Below are positions 17,575 through 25,511 of a DNA stretch of 64,000 nt, piece after piece; the stretch's first letter is position 1, and the number at the start of each line of letters is the position of its first letter. The stretch comes from Streptomyces sp. NBC_01571. Its GTDB lineage: Bacteria > Actinomycetota > Actinomycetes > Streptomycetales > Streptomycetaceae. The stretch is taken from positions 806,001 through 870,000 of the forward strand of contig NZ_JAPEPZ010000002.1 in the NCBI RefSeq assembly GCF_026339875.1, in the 5' to 3' direction. The notes beneath the pieces were generated by a model. The model did no database searches, was not told where the DNA came from, and saw only the letters and a program-made list of their open reading frames with translations. The position numbers were made by a program, and so were the translations under genes.

Positions 17575-18863
17575 TCAGTCGAGCACGGCGGGGCTGGGCG
17601 GCGGAGTGATCTCGAAGGTGCGGCCGTCGCGTATGAGGGCCCACAGGACGTTCAGGCGACGTCGTGCGAGAGCGATGACGGCCTGCCGGTGGCCCTTGCC
17701 CTCGGCCACCTTGCGCTCGTAGAACGCCTTCGAGACGGGGCAGCAGCGGGCGGCGACCATCGCGGACATGTAGAAGACCCGCAGCAGGCGTCGGCAGTAC
17801 CGTCGTGGACGGTGCATGTTGCCGCTGATCCGCCCGGAGTCCTTGGGGACGGGGGCCAGGCCGGCGACGCCGGCGAGCCGGTCGGAGCTGCCGAAGACGC
17901 TCATGTCGCCGCCGGTGTGGGCGATGAACTCGGTGCCCAGGACGGGGCCGAGGCCGGGCATGCTCAGGATGACCTCGGCGTGCGGGTGGTCGCGAAACCG
18001 GCCCTCGATCAGGGCATCGGTCTCGGCGATCTCCTCATCGAGGGCCATCACCTCCCTCGCCAGCCTGGCCACCACGGCGGCGGCCAGCTTTTCCCCGGCC
18101 ACGGCGGTGTACTGGGCCTCGGCGGCCTCGATGGCGCTGGCCGCGACCAGCTGGGAGTTGCGGACCTTGCGGTTCTTCAGCCAGGCCGCCAGCCGGCTCT
18201 TGCCGATGCGGCGCAGGGCGGCCGGGGTCTGGTAGCCGGTCAGATGTACCAGGGACGCTTTCGAGGTCTTGTAGTCGAAGGCGCGCTCCAGCGCGGGGAA
18301 GTACTCCAACATCTGGGTCCGCATCCGGTTGATCGCCCTGGTGCGGTCCGCGGCCAGGTCGAGGCGGCGCGAGGTGAGGATGCGCAGGTCGACGGCGATG
18401 TCGTCACCGCGGTGCATCGTCTGGAGGTCGCGGCGCATGCGGGCCTGGTCGGCGATGACGAACGCGTCCTTGGCATCCGTCTTGCCGTCGCCCCGGTAGG
18501 AGCCGGAGGCGTGATGGACGGTGCGACCGGGGATGTAGAGCACATCCTGCCCGTTGTCGGTCAGCAGCGCGATCATCAGCGCGGCATCACCGGATTGAGG
18601 TCGATTGCCCAGTTCACCGGCTCGCCCTCGCTCAACTCCAGTAGGTCGCCAATCAGTTTGAGCAGCACGGTCTCGTCGTCGGCCACCCGCCGCGCCAGCT
18701 TCCGCTTCCCGTCCGTACCGATCACCACGCAGTGATGCTCGGCCTTGCCCGCATCCGTACCGGCCCACAGTTCGGGCACGGCCACCTCCGAAGTCGCTCC
18801 TGTACCGATCCCAGCAGACGACCTCGCCAGCGTGTCCTTACCAAGCGATCTTGTCGCGCGCAT
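17575..18863 (-). pseudogene. IS110-family transposase with a frameshift
   Basis: The N-terminal RuvC-like DEDD part starts at 18863 and contains LWAGTDAGKAEHHCVV and WAIDLN. The frame changes near 18585, after which ALMIALLTDNGQDV, GDGKTDAKDAFVIADQAR and LTSRRLDLAADRTRAINR continue. The C-terminal transposase_20 region (MPGLGPVLGTEFIAHTGG, GLAPVPKDSGR, RVFYMSA, KAFYERK) is complete. A single-base loss explains the shift. IS110 enzymes are guided by an element-encoded RNA. Here the sequence upstream of the start is cut after about 20 bases by an IS3 element, so the element is doubly disabled. Confidence 0.88.
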
Positions 18864-18949
18864 CCCAATGAGTGGTCGGGGCCTCCCCCTGAGTGGTGGA
18901 CACGCTGATACTGGATCTGCTTGATCCGGAGGAAGCGAGAAGACCGCCG

Positions 18950-19294
18950 ATGGCGATGAAGGACTATTCGGACGAGTTCAAGGCCGATGCCGTGGCCCTG
19001 TACGAGTCCACACCCGGGGCGACCTACAAGAGCATCGCCGCCGACCTGGGCATCAACCGGGCGACCCTGCGCGAGTGGGTGCTGCGGGACCGCGAACGCC
19101 GCGGTGTCACCGCCACGGCTGCAAAGCCGGCCGTCCAACCGGGGGCGGCGGTGCCGTCCGACGCTCCGGACGAGCGGATCCGGCAGTTGGAGGCCCGGGT
19201 GGCCGAGCTCGAGGCGAGTGAGCGGAAGCTCGCGACCGAGCGGGACATCCTCCGCAAGGCGGCCAAGTATTTCGCCGGAGAGACGAACTGGTGA
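18950..19294 (+). CDS. IS3-family transposase OrfA
   Basis: A protein of 114 residues. The N-terminal helix-turn-helix reads YSDEFKADAVALYESTPGATYKSIAADLGINRATLREWV. A leucine-zipper-like coiled coil follows (IRQLEARVAELEASERKLATERDIL), ending RKAAKYFAGETNW, the usual OrfA tail. It binds the element ends and joins OrfB, normally by frameshifting, to form the active transposase. Its stop overlaps the OrfB start by four bases (GTGA). ATG 18950 fits the family N terminus. Confidence 0.9.
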   Translation: MAMKDYSDEFKADAVALYESTPGATYKSIAADLGINRATLREWVLRDRERRGVTATAAKPAVQPGAAVPSDAPDERIRQLEARVAELEASERKLATERDILRKAAKYFAGETNW

Positions 19295-20187
19295 TCAGCC
19301 GCTTCCAGTTCGTCGACGACCACCGGGACACCTACGAGGTGAAGCGGCTCTGCCACGTCCTGGACGTGAACCGGTCCAGCTACTACAAGTGGCTCGCCGG
19401 CGCCGAGGCCCGGGCCGCCCGGCAGCACAAGGACCGGATCCTGGCCGAGGAGATCCGCGAGATCCACGGCGAGTCCGGCGGCGCCTACGGCTCCCCGCGA
19501 GTGACCGCCGAGCTCCGCGAGAAAGGACGGCGGGTCAACGAAAAGCGGGTCGCCCGGATCATGCGGACGTTCTCGATCACCGGCATCCGCCTGCGCAGAC
19601 GCGTGCGCACCACCGTCCCGGACCCGGCAGCCTCACCGGTTGCGGACCTCTTCCAGCGGGACTTCACCGCCGCCGATCCGGGACGGAAGTACATGGGCGA
19701 CATCACGTATCTCCCGCTCGCCGGCGGGGAGTTCCTCTATCTCGCGACCGTGCTGGACTGCTTCAGCCGCAAGGTCGTCGGCTGGTCCATGGCCGACCAC
19801 ATGCGCACCGGCCTGGTCGCCGACGCGCTGCGGATGGCAGCCGCGACCCGCGGCCGTCTGGACGGCGCCGTGTTCCACTCCGACCACGGGGCCCAATACG
19901 GATCCCGGGCCTTCGCCGACCTCTGCTACCAGCTCGGGGTCACCCGCTCGATGGGCGCGGTCGGCACCAGCGCCGACAACGCGGCCTGCGAAAGCTTCCA
20001 CGCCTCCCTGAAACGCGAGACCCTCCAGGGCGCCCACGACTACGGTGACGCCGGCACCTGCCGCCGGACGGTCTTCGCCTGGCTGACCCGCTACAACACC
20101 CGCCGCCGGCACTCCGCCAACGGCCACCTCAGCCCCAACGAATACGAACACCGACACCACACCGCTAAACTCACGCTCGCCGTGTGA
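19291..20187 (+). CDS. IS3-family transposase OrfB (integrase catalytic domain)
   Basis: A protein of 298 residues starting with GTG and overlapping OrfA. An N-terminal HTH_21-type region (RLCHVLDVNRSSYYKWLAG, then HGESGGAYGSPRVTAEL) precedes an rve/RNase H-like core. All three DDE residues are visible in MGDITYLPL, HSDHGAQYGS and ACESFHASLKRE. The C terminus (YNTRRRHSANGHLSPNEYE) is complete. It appears intact, so this copy could still be mobile. In IS3 elements the active protein is the OrfAB fusion that excises DNA as a figure-eight. Confidence 0.92.
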   Translation: MISRFQFVDDHRDTYEVKRLCHVLDVNRSSYYKWLAGAEARAARQHKDRILAEEIREIHGESGGAYGSPRVTAELREKGRRVNEKRVARIMRTFSITGIRLRRRVRTTVPDPAASPVADLFQRDFTAADPGRKYMGDITYLPLAGGEFLYLATVLDCFSRKVVGWSMADHMRTGLVADALRMAAATRGRLDGAVFHSDHGAQYGSRAFADLCYQLGVTRSMGAVGTSADNAACESFHASLKRETLQGAHDYGDAGTCRRTVFAWLTRYNTRRRHSANGHLSPNEYEHRHHTAKLTLAV

Positions 20188-20369
20188 TCAATAACCGCGT
20201 GCCCACCTTCACGGGGGAAGGCCCGTCGAGTCGTCGCGGGACGCCGGGCAGCCAATCCTTTCAAGCCACCACAGGGCTGGAACCCACAAGCCACACCCGG
20301 CATCCCTGGGCTTCCCGATCCTACGAGTGACCGGAATCAACCCACCAACAACGTAAGGAACCCTCATGC

Positions 20370-22067
20370 GTGACAGCTGGACTTATTGGCGAGACCGCAC
20401 TGATCACCGGCTCTGGCCACGGCATTGACGCGGCGATCGCGACCGGACTTGCCCATGCCGGAGTCGATGTCATCCTTCTCGCCCGCACCGCCGACCAACT
20501 CGACGAAACCGTCAACGCCATCAGAGCAAGCGCGTCGAGCATTGAGGTTCGCATCGTGACTACCGATCTGACCCACGACGATCAGCGCACCACGGCCATC
20601 GACTGCATGCTGCCCGGCGGCCCGGTTGATGTTCCGGTCAGCAATGCGGCCACTGTCGAACACCTCGGCGCCCGCACCAGGATCAGTGCAGCGCAGCTTC
20701 GGCAGGCCCTTGAGAATGATCTGATGCGAGCTGGACGAGGTGTGCGCCGTGCGCTGGCCGAAGCCGTGCGCGAAGCGGTCCGCACCGGCCACCTGGCCCC
20801 GGGGACACGGCTGCCCTCCTCTCGCCAGCTCGCCGCTGATCTCGGCCTTGCCCGCAACACCGTGGCTGACGCCTATACCGACCTCGTCGCCGAAGGGTGG
20901 CTTACCGCGCGCAGAGGCTCGGGCACGCTCGTGGCAGACAGGATGAACACTCGGCCGATCTTGGCGCGCTCGGCCACCGAGCCGTCCGGAAACCTTTGCC
21001 ACGACCTGATCCCAGGTACCCCCGACCTCACCGCTTTTCCTCGTGCAGCGTGGCTGAAGGCCACACGCCGCGTCCTGGCAGCGGCCCCCGCCGACGCGCT
21101 CGGCTACGGCGACCCCCGCGGTCGGCCGGAACTACGGGCCGCACTCGCGGACCATCTCGCTCGAGCCCGGAGCGTGTACGTGAGTCCGGAGCACATACTG
21201 ATCTGCGCCGGCGTCTCCCACGGCCTGCAAATCCTGAGCGGAGTCCTGGCCGGGCGGGGGGCGCGGAACGTCGCCGTCGAGTCCTACGGCCTGGACAAGC
21301 ACTGCGGGCTGCTGGCGGATGCAGGGCTGAAGACCCTCCTGCTTCCCTTCGATACCCACGGGACCGACCCGGTGCCGCCAGTCGGCACCGATGCGGTCCT
21401 ACTCACACCGGCTCACCAGTTCCCCGTAGGCACGGCGCTGCAGCGCGATCGCCGGACGGCCGTCGTGGACTGGGCCAGACGGACCGGCGGCTTGGTCCTG
21501 GAGGATGACTACGACGGTGAGTTCCGGTTCGGCCGCAAGTCTGTCGGGGCGCTCCAAGGACTCGACCCCGATTGCGTGGTCTACCTGGGTAGCGCCAGCA
21601 AGACCCTTGCTCCCGGCCTGCGGCTGGCCTGGATGGCGCTGCCTCCCGCACTCGCTGAGGAAGCCGCGGCGGCCAAGGGGCAGATCGACTCGTGCGAGGT
21701 ACTCAGCCAGCTGACGATGGCGGAATTCATCACCTCCGGCGCCTACGACCGTCACGTACGTGCTGCCCGTCGGCGCTACCGCGATCGACGAGACGCTCTC
21801 GTGACGGCCCTGGCCCAGCACGCCCCAAAAGTGCGCGTCATCGGGACACCGGCTGGCCTGCACACCGTGCTTGCTTTGACGCCCGGGACCGAGCAGCGGG
21901 TCCTTCAGTCGGCGACCCAGCAGGGCCTCAAGGTGGCTGGCTTGTCTCGATACCGCCATGAACGGTCCCTGAACGTCCTGTCCGATGCCCTCGTCGTTGG
22001 ATACGGGGTGCCCTCCGACGCAGCGTGGCCTCAGGCGCTCTCCGCACTCGTGCGGATCCTTTCCTGA
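20370..22067 (+). CDS. Chimeric protein: truncated SDR fused to a MocR/PdxR-type GntR-aminotransferase regulator
   Basis: One uninterrupted frame of 565 residues. Residues 1 to about 118 are the N-terminal half of a short-chain dehydrogenase: TALITGSGHGIDAAIATGLAHAG (last Gly of the motif is Asp), then VSNAATVEHLG instead of NNAG, then RISAAQLRQALEN. From about residue 120 it becomes a MocR regulator. A GntR winged helix comes first (RRALAEAVREAVRTGHLAPG, SSRQLAADLGLARNTVADAYTDL). It leads into a fold-type I aminotransferase domain with LEDDYDGEFR and GSASKTLAPGLRLAW (PLP lysine). The regulator part looks complete; the SDR part lacks its catalytic half. GTG 20370 has AAGGA upstream. The chimera is probably a recombination product, and whether it works is unknown. 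Confidence 0.8.
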   Translation: MTAGLIGETALITGSGHGIDAAIATGLAHAGVDVILLARTADQLDETVNAIRASASSIEVRIVTTDLTHDDQRTTAIDCMLPGGPVDVPVSNAATVEHLGARTRISAAQLRQALENDLMRAGRGVRRALAEAVREAVRTGHLAPGTRLPSSRQLAADLGLARNTVADAYTDLVAEGWLTARRGSGTLVADRMNTRPILARSATEPSGNLCHDLIPGTPDLTAFPRAAWLKATRRVLAAAPADALGYGDPRGRPELRAALADHLARARSVYVSPEHILICAGVSHGLQILSGVLAGRGARNVAVESYGLDKHCGLLADAGLKTLLLPFDTHGTDPVPPVGTDAVLLTPAHQFPVGTALQRDRRTAVVDWARRTGGLVLEDDYDGEFRFGRKSVGALQGLDPDCVVYLGSASKTLAPGLRLAWMALPPALAEEAAAAKGQIDSCEVLSQLTMAEFITSGAYDRHVRAARRRYRDRRDALVTALAQHAPKVRVIGTPAGLHTVLALTPGTEQRVLQSATQQGLKVAGLSRYRHERSLNVLSDALVVGYGVPSDAAWPQALSALVRILS

Positions 22068-22111
22068 CGCACCCGTGACGCCCTGGACAGGGCGTTCGCG
22101 GACGGCAGTGT

Positions 22112-22130
22112 CCTGGGGACCTGCCCCAGG
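22112..22130 (+). terminator. Hairpin after the MocR-type gene
   Basis: CCTGGGG, five bases, CCCCAGG: a perfect 7-bp stem, 45 bases after the stop codon. There is no T-run, as is common for Streptomyces terminators. Confidence 0.5.
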
Positions 22131-22599
22131 TGAAAGCGCCTGGTGCCGGGGTCAAGGTCGGGGCGAACCCGGCTGGTCGCCGGGCGCTGGTCTCGGGCCT
22201 GCTGCCCCCCTTCGGCGTTCGAGGAGCTGGCGGAGGAGGGATACGCCACGAACGAGGGGCTGCCCGGCGACATCCCCGTGGAGGAGGGATGCCGCCTGCT
22301 CATGCTGGACGAGCAGATGTATCAACGCAGTTGGAACAGCGACCGGTGCGTCCCGCTGTCCCCGGGTACGGCCGAGTGACCCGCGTCCTGTCCGCTGACG
22401 AAGCGGGGACGTGTTCGCCCGTACCTCGTTCGGCCACGGCACCTGCCGCGCTTCCTGACTCGGCGGACCAGGCCGTCACTGCTTGGCGGCCTGGAACCGG
22501 AGCTCGCACCTGGCACTCTTGGTCGAGAAATGAGTGGCCGGGGTGCTGCCGGAACTGCTGAACACCACCTGGTGATCGCGGAGTTGCGACGCCCTGTGA
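22131..22599. other. Unassigned region
   Basis: About 470 bases. A plus-strand frame ending at 22379 carries a protein-like stretch (AFEELAEEGYATNEGLPGDI, then EEGCRLLMLDEQMY). I do not recognise it, and its upstream part looks like non-coding sequence. It may be the 3' end of a lost gene. Confidence 0.35.
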
Positions 22600-23245
22600 T
22601 CACTGGGGGTCCTCGGTGACCCGGATGATCGTCCTGCCGGTGACGCGCCGCTCCGGGGCGAAGACGGCGGCTGCCTCGGTCAGCGGATGCACCGCGCCGA
22701 CCCGCCCGTCCCGGAGCCGCTGCGCCAGGTCCGCGCGGCGCGCACGGTCGGGTTGCACGCCGAAGAAGATCGCTCGCCCGTCCTCGGGCCGGACGGTGGG
22801 CGGCTGAGCAATCGTGAAGAGCGTGCCGCCGGCGCGTACGAGCGCGGTCGAGCAGTCGAGGATGTCACCGTCGATCACGTCGACTTCACCGATGTCCTCC
22901 AGTCGGCTGGCCTCGAGATCCAGAAACGTATGCGTGCCGAGAGCGAGGTCCGTGCTCTGGTCGGCGGAGCGACCGGTGCCGATCACCCGGGCTCCCGCCT
23001 CCAGCGCGAGCTGCACCGCGGTCGAACCGACGGCACCCGCGGCGCCGTGGATCAGCACGCTCTGCCCGGTCGTGATCCGCGCGTGGTCGAACAGGCCTTG
23101 CCAGGCGGTCAATCCGGAGATCGGCAGCGCGCCGCCACCGTGTAGTCGAGATCTGCGGGCAGTGGGGCGAGGTTGCGGGCCTCCACGGCGACGTACTCGG
23201 CCAGCGCGCCGTTGCGGGCCCAAGTCGGCGACGGTGGCATTGCCG
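22600..23245 (-). pseudogene. Quinone-oxidoreductase-like MDR gene, truncated and frameshifted
   Basis: The C-terminal two-thirds closely match the intact oxidoreductase at 51312-52232. Shared blocks are ARNGALAEYVAVEARNLAPLP, LPISGLTAWQGLFDHARITTGQ, VLIHGAAGAVGSTAVQLALEAG and GRTIIRVTED. The frame breaks near 23128, between LDYTVAA and LPISG. Small in-frame losses have removed residues near VFDVIGG and near the C terminus. The first ~80 residues are absent and replaced by an IS5-family fragment. It was presumably a duplicate of the ECF41-associated oxidoreductase. Confidence 0.82.
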
Positions 23246-23383
23246 GCGTCCACCCCGGCCGCGATTCGTCGGCAAGTGCCGCTCCAGCCGAGCCCACTCT
23301 TCATCCGAGAGATCCCCCCGCCCCATGTCCCACGGAACGAGTTCCCAGCCGGAACGTCACACGACCCATCGGACACGGCCTAG
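23246..23383 (-). pseudogene. IS5-family transposase, 5' fragment with element end
   Basis: Starting at ATG 23326, MGRGDLSDEEWARLERHLP is the typical N terminus of Streptomyces IS5-family transposases. It is lost after about 25 codons, where the oxidoreductase pseudogene begins. Upstream, GGACACGGCCTAG (23371-23383) is the reverse complement of the element end at 3-15. The fragment is the outer 5' tip of an element cut by recombination. Confidence 0.75.
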
Positions 23384-23734
23384 TGGCAGAACCCCGACGA
23401 ACCCGATCGAGAGACAGCTCGTGGCTTTCAGCCCCCATGAGGGTACCGGGAGACCGGCTGTGAGGGACGGAAGGGCTCAGCGCCGCGAAACTGATGAGAT
23501 GGACGGCCGAGAACACCTCAGATCGGGCTGACCGCCGCTGGTCGCCGCCGCTCGCGGCGCAGGCGCGATGGGAATGACATCGACCGGTGGTCAACCCGGA
23601 GAAGTAGCGGCGGTGTCCGTCCTGACCTGCCCGGCCGGCCGTACGGCCGGGGGTCCGCGCCACGGCGGCCGCGTGGGCTCCGTCTCAGTACTCGACGACG
23701 GATTTGCTCTGCGGGCAGAGGTCGGTGTGCCTTG
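23384..23734. other. No recognisable gene
   Basis: About 350 bases between the IS5 tip and the DUF427 gene; nothing supportable seen. Confidence 0.4.
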
Positions 23735-24040
23735 TCAGCTCTCGATCCTGACCTGGCGTACATCGAAGGCGACGTAGCCGCTGAAGTCGCGACCGACACG
23801 GCTCGCTGCAGACTCCTTGATGTTCGGGTAAGACCAAGCCCCGTCCCTGAGCGTGATCTCGCCGAGCACAACGTCGTGATACCGCGCCCTTCCCTTCCAG
23901 GGGCAGGTGTAAGGAGTCGGGCTGTCGCGGAGCGCGCCGGCCGCAACTGAGTCCGGCGGGAAGTAGACATTTCCCTCGATACTGATTACCGCTTCGCTCG
24001 CGGCCTCGGCCACGACGGTCTCTCCAACCACTGCCTTCAT
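23735..24040 (-). CDS. DUF427 domain protein
   Basis: A complete protein of 101 residues. Family hallmarks are VVAEAASEAVISIEGNVYFPPDSV, TPYTCPWKGRARYHDVVLG and GAWSYPNIKESA. DUF427 proteins are small beta-barrel proteins of unknown function, and the invariant CPWKG region probably forms the pocket. ATG 24040 is preceded by GGGGAAAG. It stands alone, with no operon partner. Confidence 0.88.
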   Translation of the reverse strand: MKAVVGETVVAEAASEAVISIEGNVYFPPDSVAAGALRDSPTPYTCPWKGRARYHDVVLGEITLRDGAWSYPNIKESAASRVGRDFSGYVAFDVRQVRIES

Positions 24041-24428
24041 CGGTCTTTCCCCTCATCGATCCCTTTGCTCGGGCCGCATCTGCCCTCGTGTCCGGCCGTG
24101 TGACCACAGAGGCACCAATGCCTCGCACTTTGGCTTCCAGGTCGCGATCACCGGTTGAGATGCCGGGCTTCGGGCGGGCGTCCAGTCGGTGCGGTCACAG
24201 CCAGCTCACGCGGTCGGTCGGAGGTTGGCGTCGGGTGGACTCCGCTTCTTACCCGTGTCTTGACGCTACGGGTGATCGGGGAGCGTGAGCTCATCGGCGT
24301 TCGCCAGGCGTGCCGAATCACCCTGCCTTGCGGCTGGGTCGCTGTATGCCGCCCAGGTGCTCGAGGCGGCACGTGGTGAGGCCGTGATGGGGCTCCTCCG
24401 AGGGGACTGCTGATTGCGGCCCGGTAGC

Positions 24429-24797
24429 TCAGCCACCAGCCGCCACCCGCGCCGACTCGGCAGCAGCGCGATCGGAGTAGCCGGGGTGCCGGGCGTCGAC
24501 CAGATCGGCGTAGGCGGTTGTTCGTGAGAGGTAGTCGGCCACGAAGGGGCAGATTGCGGTGATCGTGCCTTGGCGGGTGCGGATCTCGTCGCACACGCGC
24601 CGCACCAGCGCGCCCGCCACCCCCTGGTGCTGGTGGCTCGTCTCGACTTCAGTGTGCCGAAGAGCGTACCGGTTGGGCTTCAGGTGGGTGTAGTAGAGCC
24701 AGCCGACCAGGTCGTCGTCACGGCGGAGCTCAAAGCGGCCTCGATCCGAGTTGTCGGTCAGCTGCTCAGTTACTGGAACCTGCTCTTCGCCGCTCAT
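24429..24797 (-). CDS. GNAT-fold N-acetyltransferase (YidJ/NatD-like small type)
   Basis: A protein of 122 residues with the short GNAT domain: FELRRDDDLVGWLYYTHLKPN, RHTEVETSHQHQGVAGALVRRV (acetyl-CoA pyrophosphate loop, here HQHQGVAG) and ICPFVADYL. Small members of this kind have uncertain substrates. ATG 24797 was chosen because GAAGGGG and TAAGG precede it; the longer frame to 24833 lacks a site. A related acetyltransferase is transcribed divergently from 24983, and each promoter side carries a GGACY-N4-RGTCC palindrome. Confidence 0.82.
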   Translation of the reverse strand: MSGEEQVPVTEQLTDNSDRGRFELRRDDDLVGWLYYTHLKPNRYALRHTEVETSHQHQGVAGALVRRVCDEIRTRQGTITAICPFVADYLSRTTAYADLVDARHPGYSDRAAAESARVAAGG

Positions 24798-24850
24798 CGC
24801 CTTACCCCTTCGATGTGTCGTCACGTGGACCATTCGAACGGTCCCGTCTC

Positions 24851-24864
24851 GGACCTCCTAGTCC
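24851..24864. promoter_or_regulatory. Operator candidate GGACCTCCTAGTCC
   Basis: It fits the 14-bp GGACY-N4-RGTCC pattern. Its half-sites, GGACCT and TAGTCC, are those seen at 12831 and 7443. It lies 54 bases upstream of the leftward GNAT start. Confidence 0.55.
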
Positions 24865-24903
24865 AGTATGAAGCTTTTCTAGGCGCAAGAGCGTGTATAA
24901 ATT

Positions 24904-24917
24904 GGACTCGATGGTCC
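24904..24917. promoter_or_regulatory. Operator candidate GGACTCGATGGTCC
   Basis: A second site of the same pattern in the same intergenic region, 66 bases upstream of the rightward GNAT start. A single T-G mismatch breaks the symmetry. Confidence 0.55.
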
Positions 24918-24982
24918 GTTCCCAGACCTAGTGAGGGCTGCTCGGAACCACCGACCGAAGACGAACGAGGCGAGGAGGAAAC

Positions 24983-25333
24983 ATGCAGCCATCACCGGCC
25001 GCCGTTGAGGTACGCAAGGACGAAACCACCCGCCTCTACGAGGCGCTGATCGATGAGCAGGTCGTCGGTACGCTGGCATACGAGACGGCTGGCGGACGTG
25101 CCACGCTCACCCACTCTTATGTAGATCCAGATCAACGACATCGGGGCATCGCGTCTGCCCTAGCGCGTCACGCCCTGGAAGACCTGGCTCGAGGGCCGAC
25201 CAAGGTTGGCATCTACTGCGGTTTTGTCGCCGACTACGTCCAAGACCACCCCGAGTGGAACGACGCCGTCGACATCAGCCGATCAACCTTCATCGCCACT
25301 CGCACCGCCCGAGACACGACCAGCGAGCGCTGA
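24983..25333 (+). CDS. GNAT-fold N-acetyltransferase (YidJ/NatD-like small type)
   Basis: A protein of 116 residues of the same small GNAT class as the divergent neighbour: RLYEALIDEQVVGTLAYET, THSYVDPDQRHRGIASALARHAL (pyrophosphate loop RHRGIAS) and IYCGFVADYVQDHPEW. GGAGG lies six bases before the ATG, a strong site. The pair probably arose by duplication and is likely co-regulated through the two palindromes between them. The substrate is unknown; a role in acetylating a toxic small molecule is possible but not shown. Confidence 0.84.
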   Translation: MQPSPAAVEVRKDETTRLYEALIDEQVVGTLAYETAGGRATLTHSYVDPDQRHRGIASALARHALEDLARGPTKVGIYCGFVADYVQDHPEWNDAVDISRSTFIATRTARDTTSER

Positions 25334-25511
25334 CACTGCGAAGTACCTGCATGCTGCCATCGAGCCTGGGCTCGCCGTCACTACGACGCGTTGAAGTGAC
25401 GCGAACACGGCAGAGCCGCACGCCGCACGCCGCGCCCGGCAGGAAACAGCCCGCCGGACCCGGGCGCGTCCGGCGCCGTCGCCACTCTTCCTCAAGCAGG
25501 CCGCGCCTGTG

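Larger units (their letters stand above)
18884..20218 (+). mobile_element. IS3-family insertion sequence, apparently complete
   Basis: Imperfect inverted ends flank two overlapping transposase frames. The left end reads TCCCCCTGAGTGGTGGACAC. The right end, read inward, begins TCCCCCGTGAAGGTGGGCAC, with a one-base slip. No clear target duplication could be fixed because the ends merge with C or G runs. The element sits directly against the 5' end of the IS110 transposase, so it probably inserted in that element. Exact boundaries are uncertain by a few bases. Confidence 0.7.

Noticed and set aside
18576..18863. Short separate gene upstream of IS110
   Set aside because: Its motifs are the N-terminal RuvC-like part of the IS110 transposase, separated only by a frameshift.
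22097..22110. GGACGGCAGTGTCC as another TetR operator
   Set aside because: It fails the Y/R positions of the other sites and lies just before a terminator-like hairpin, not in a promoter region.
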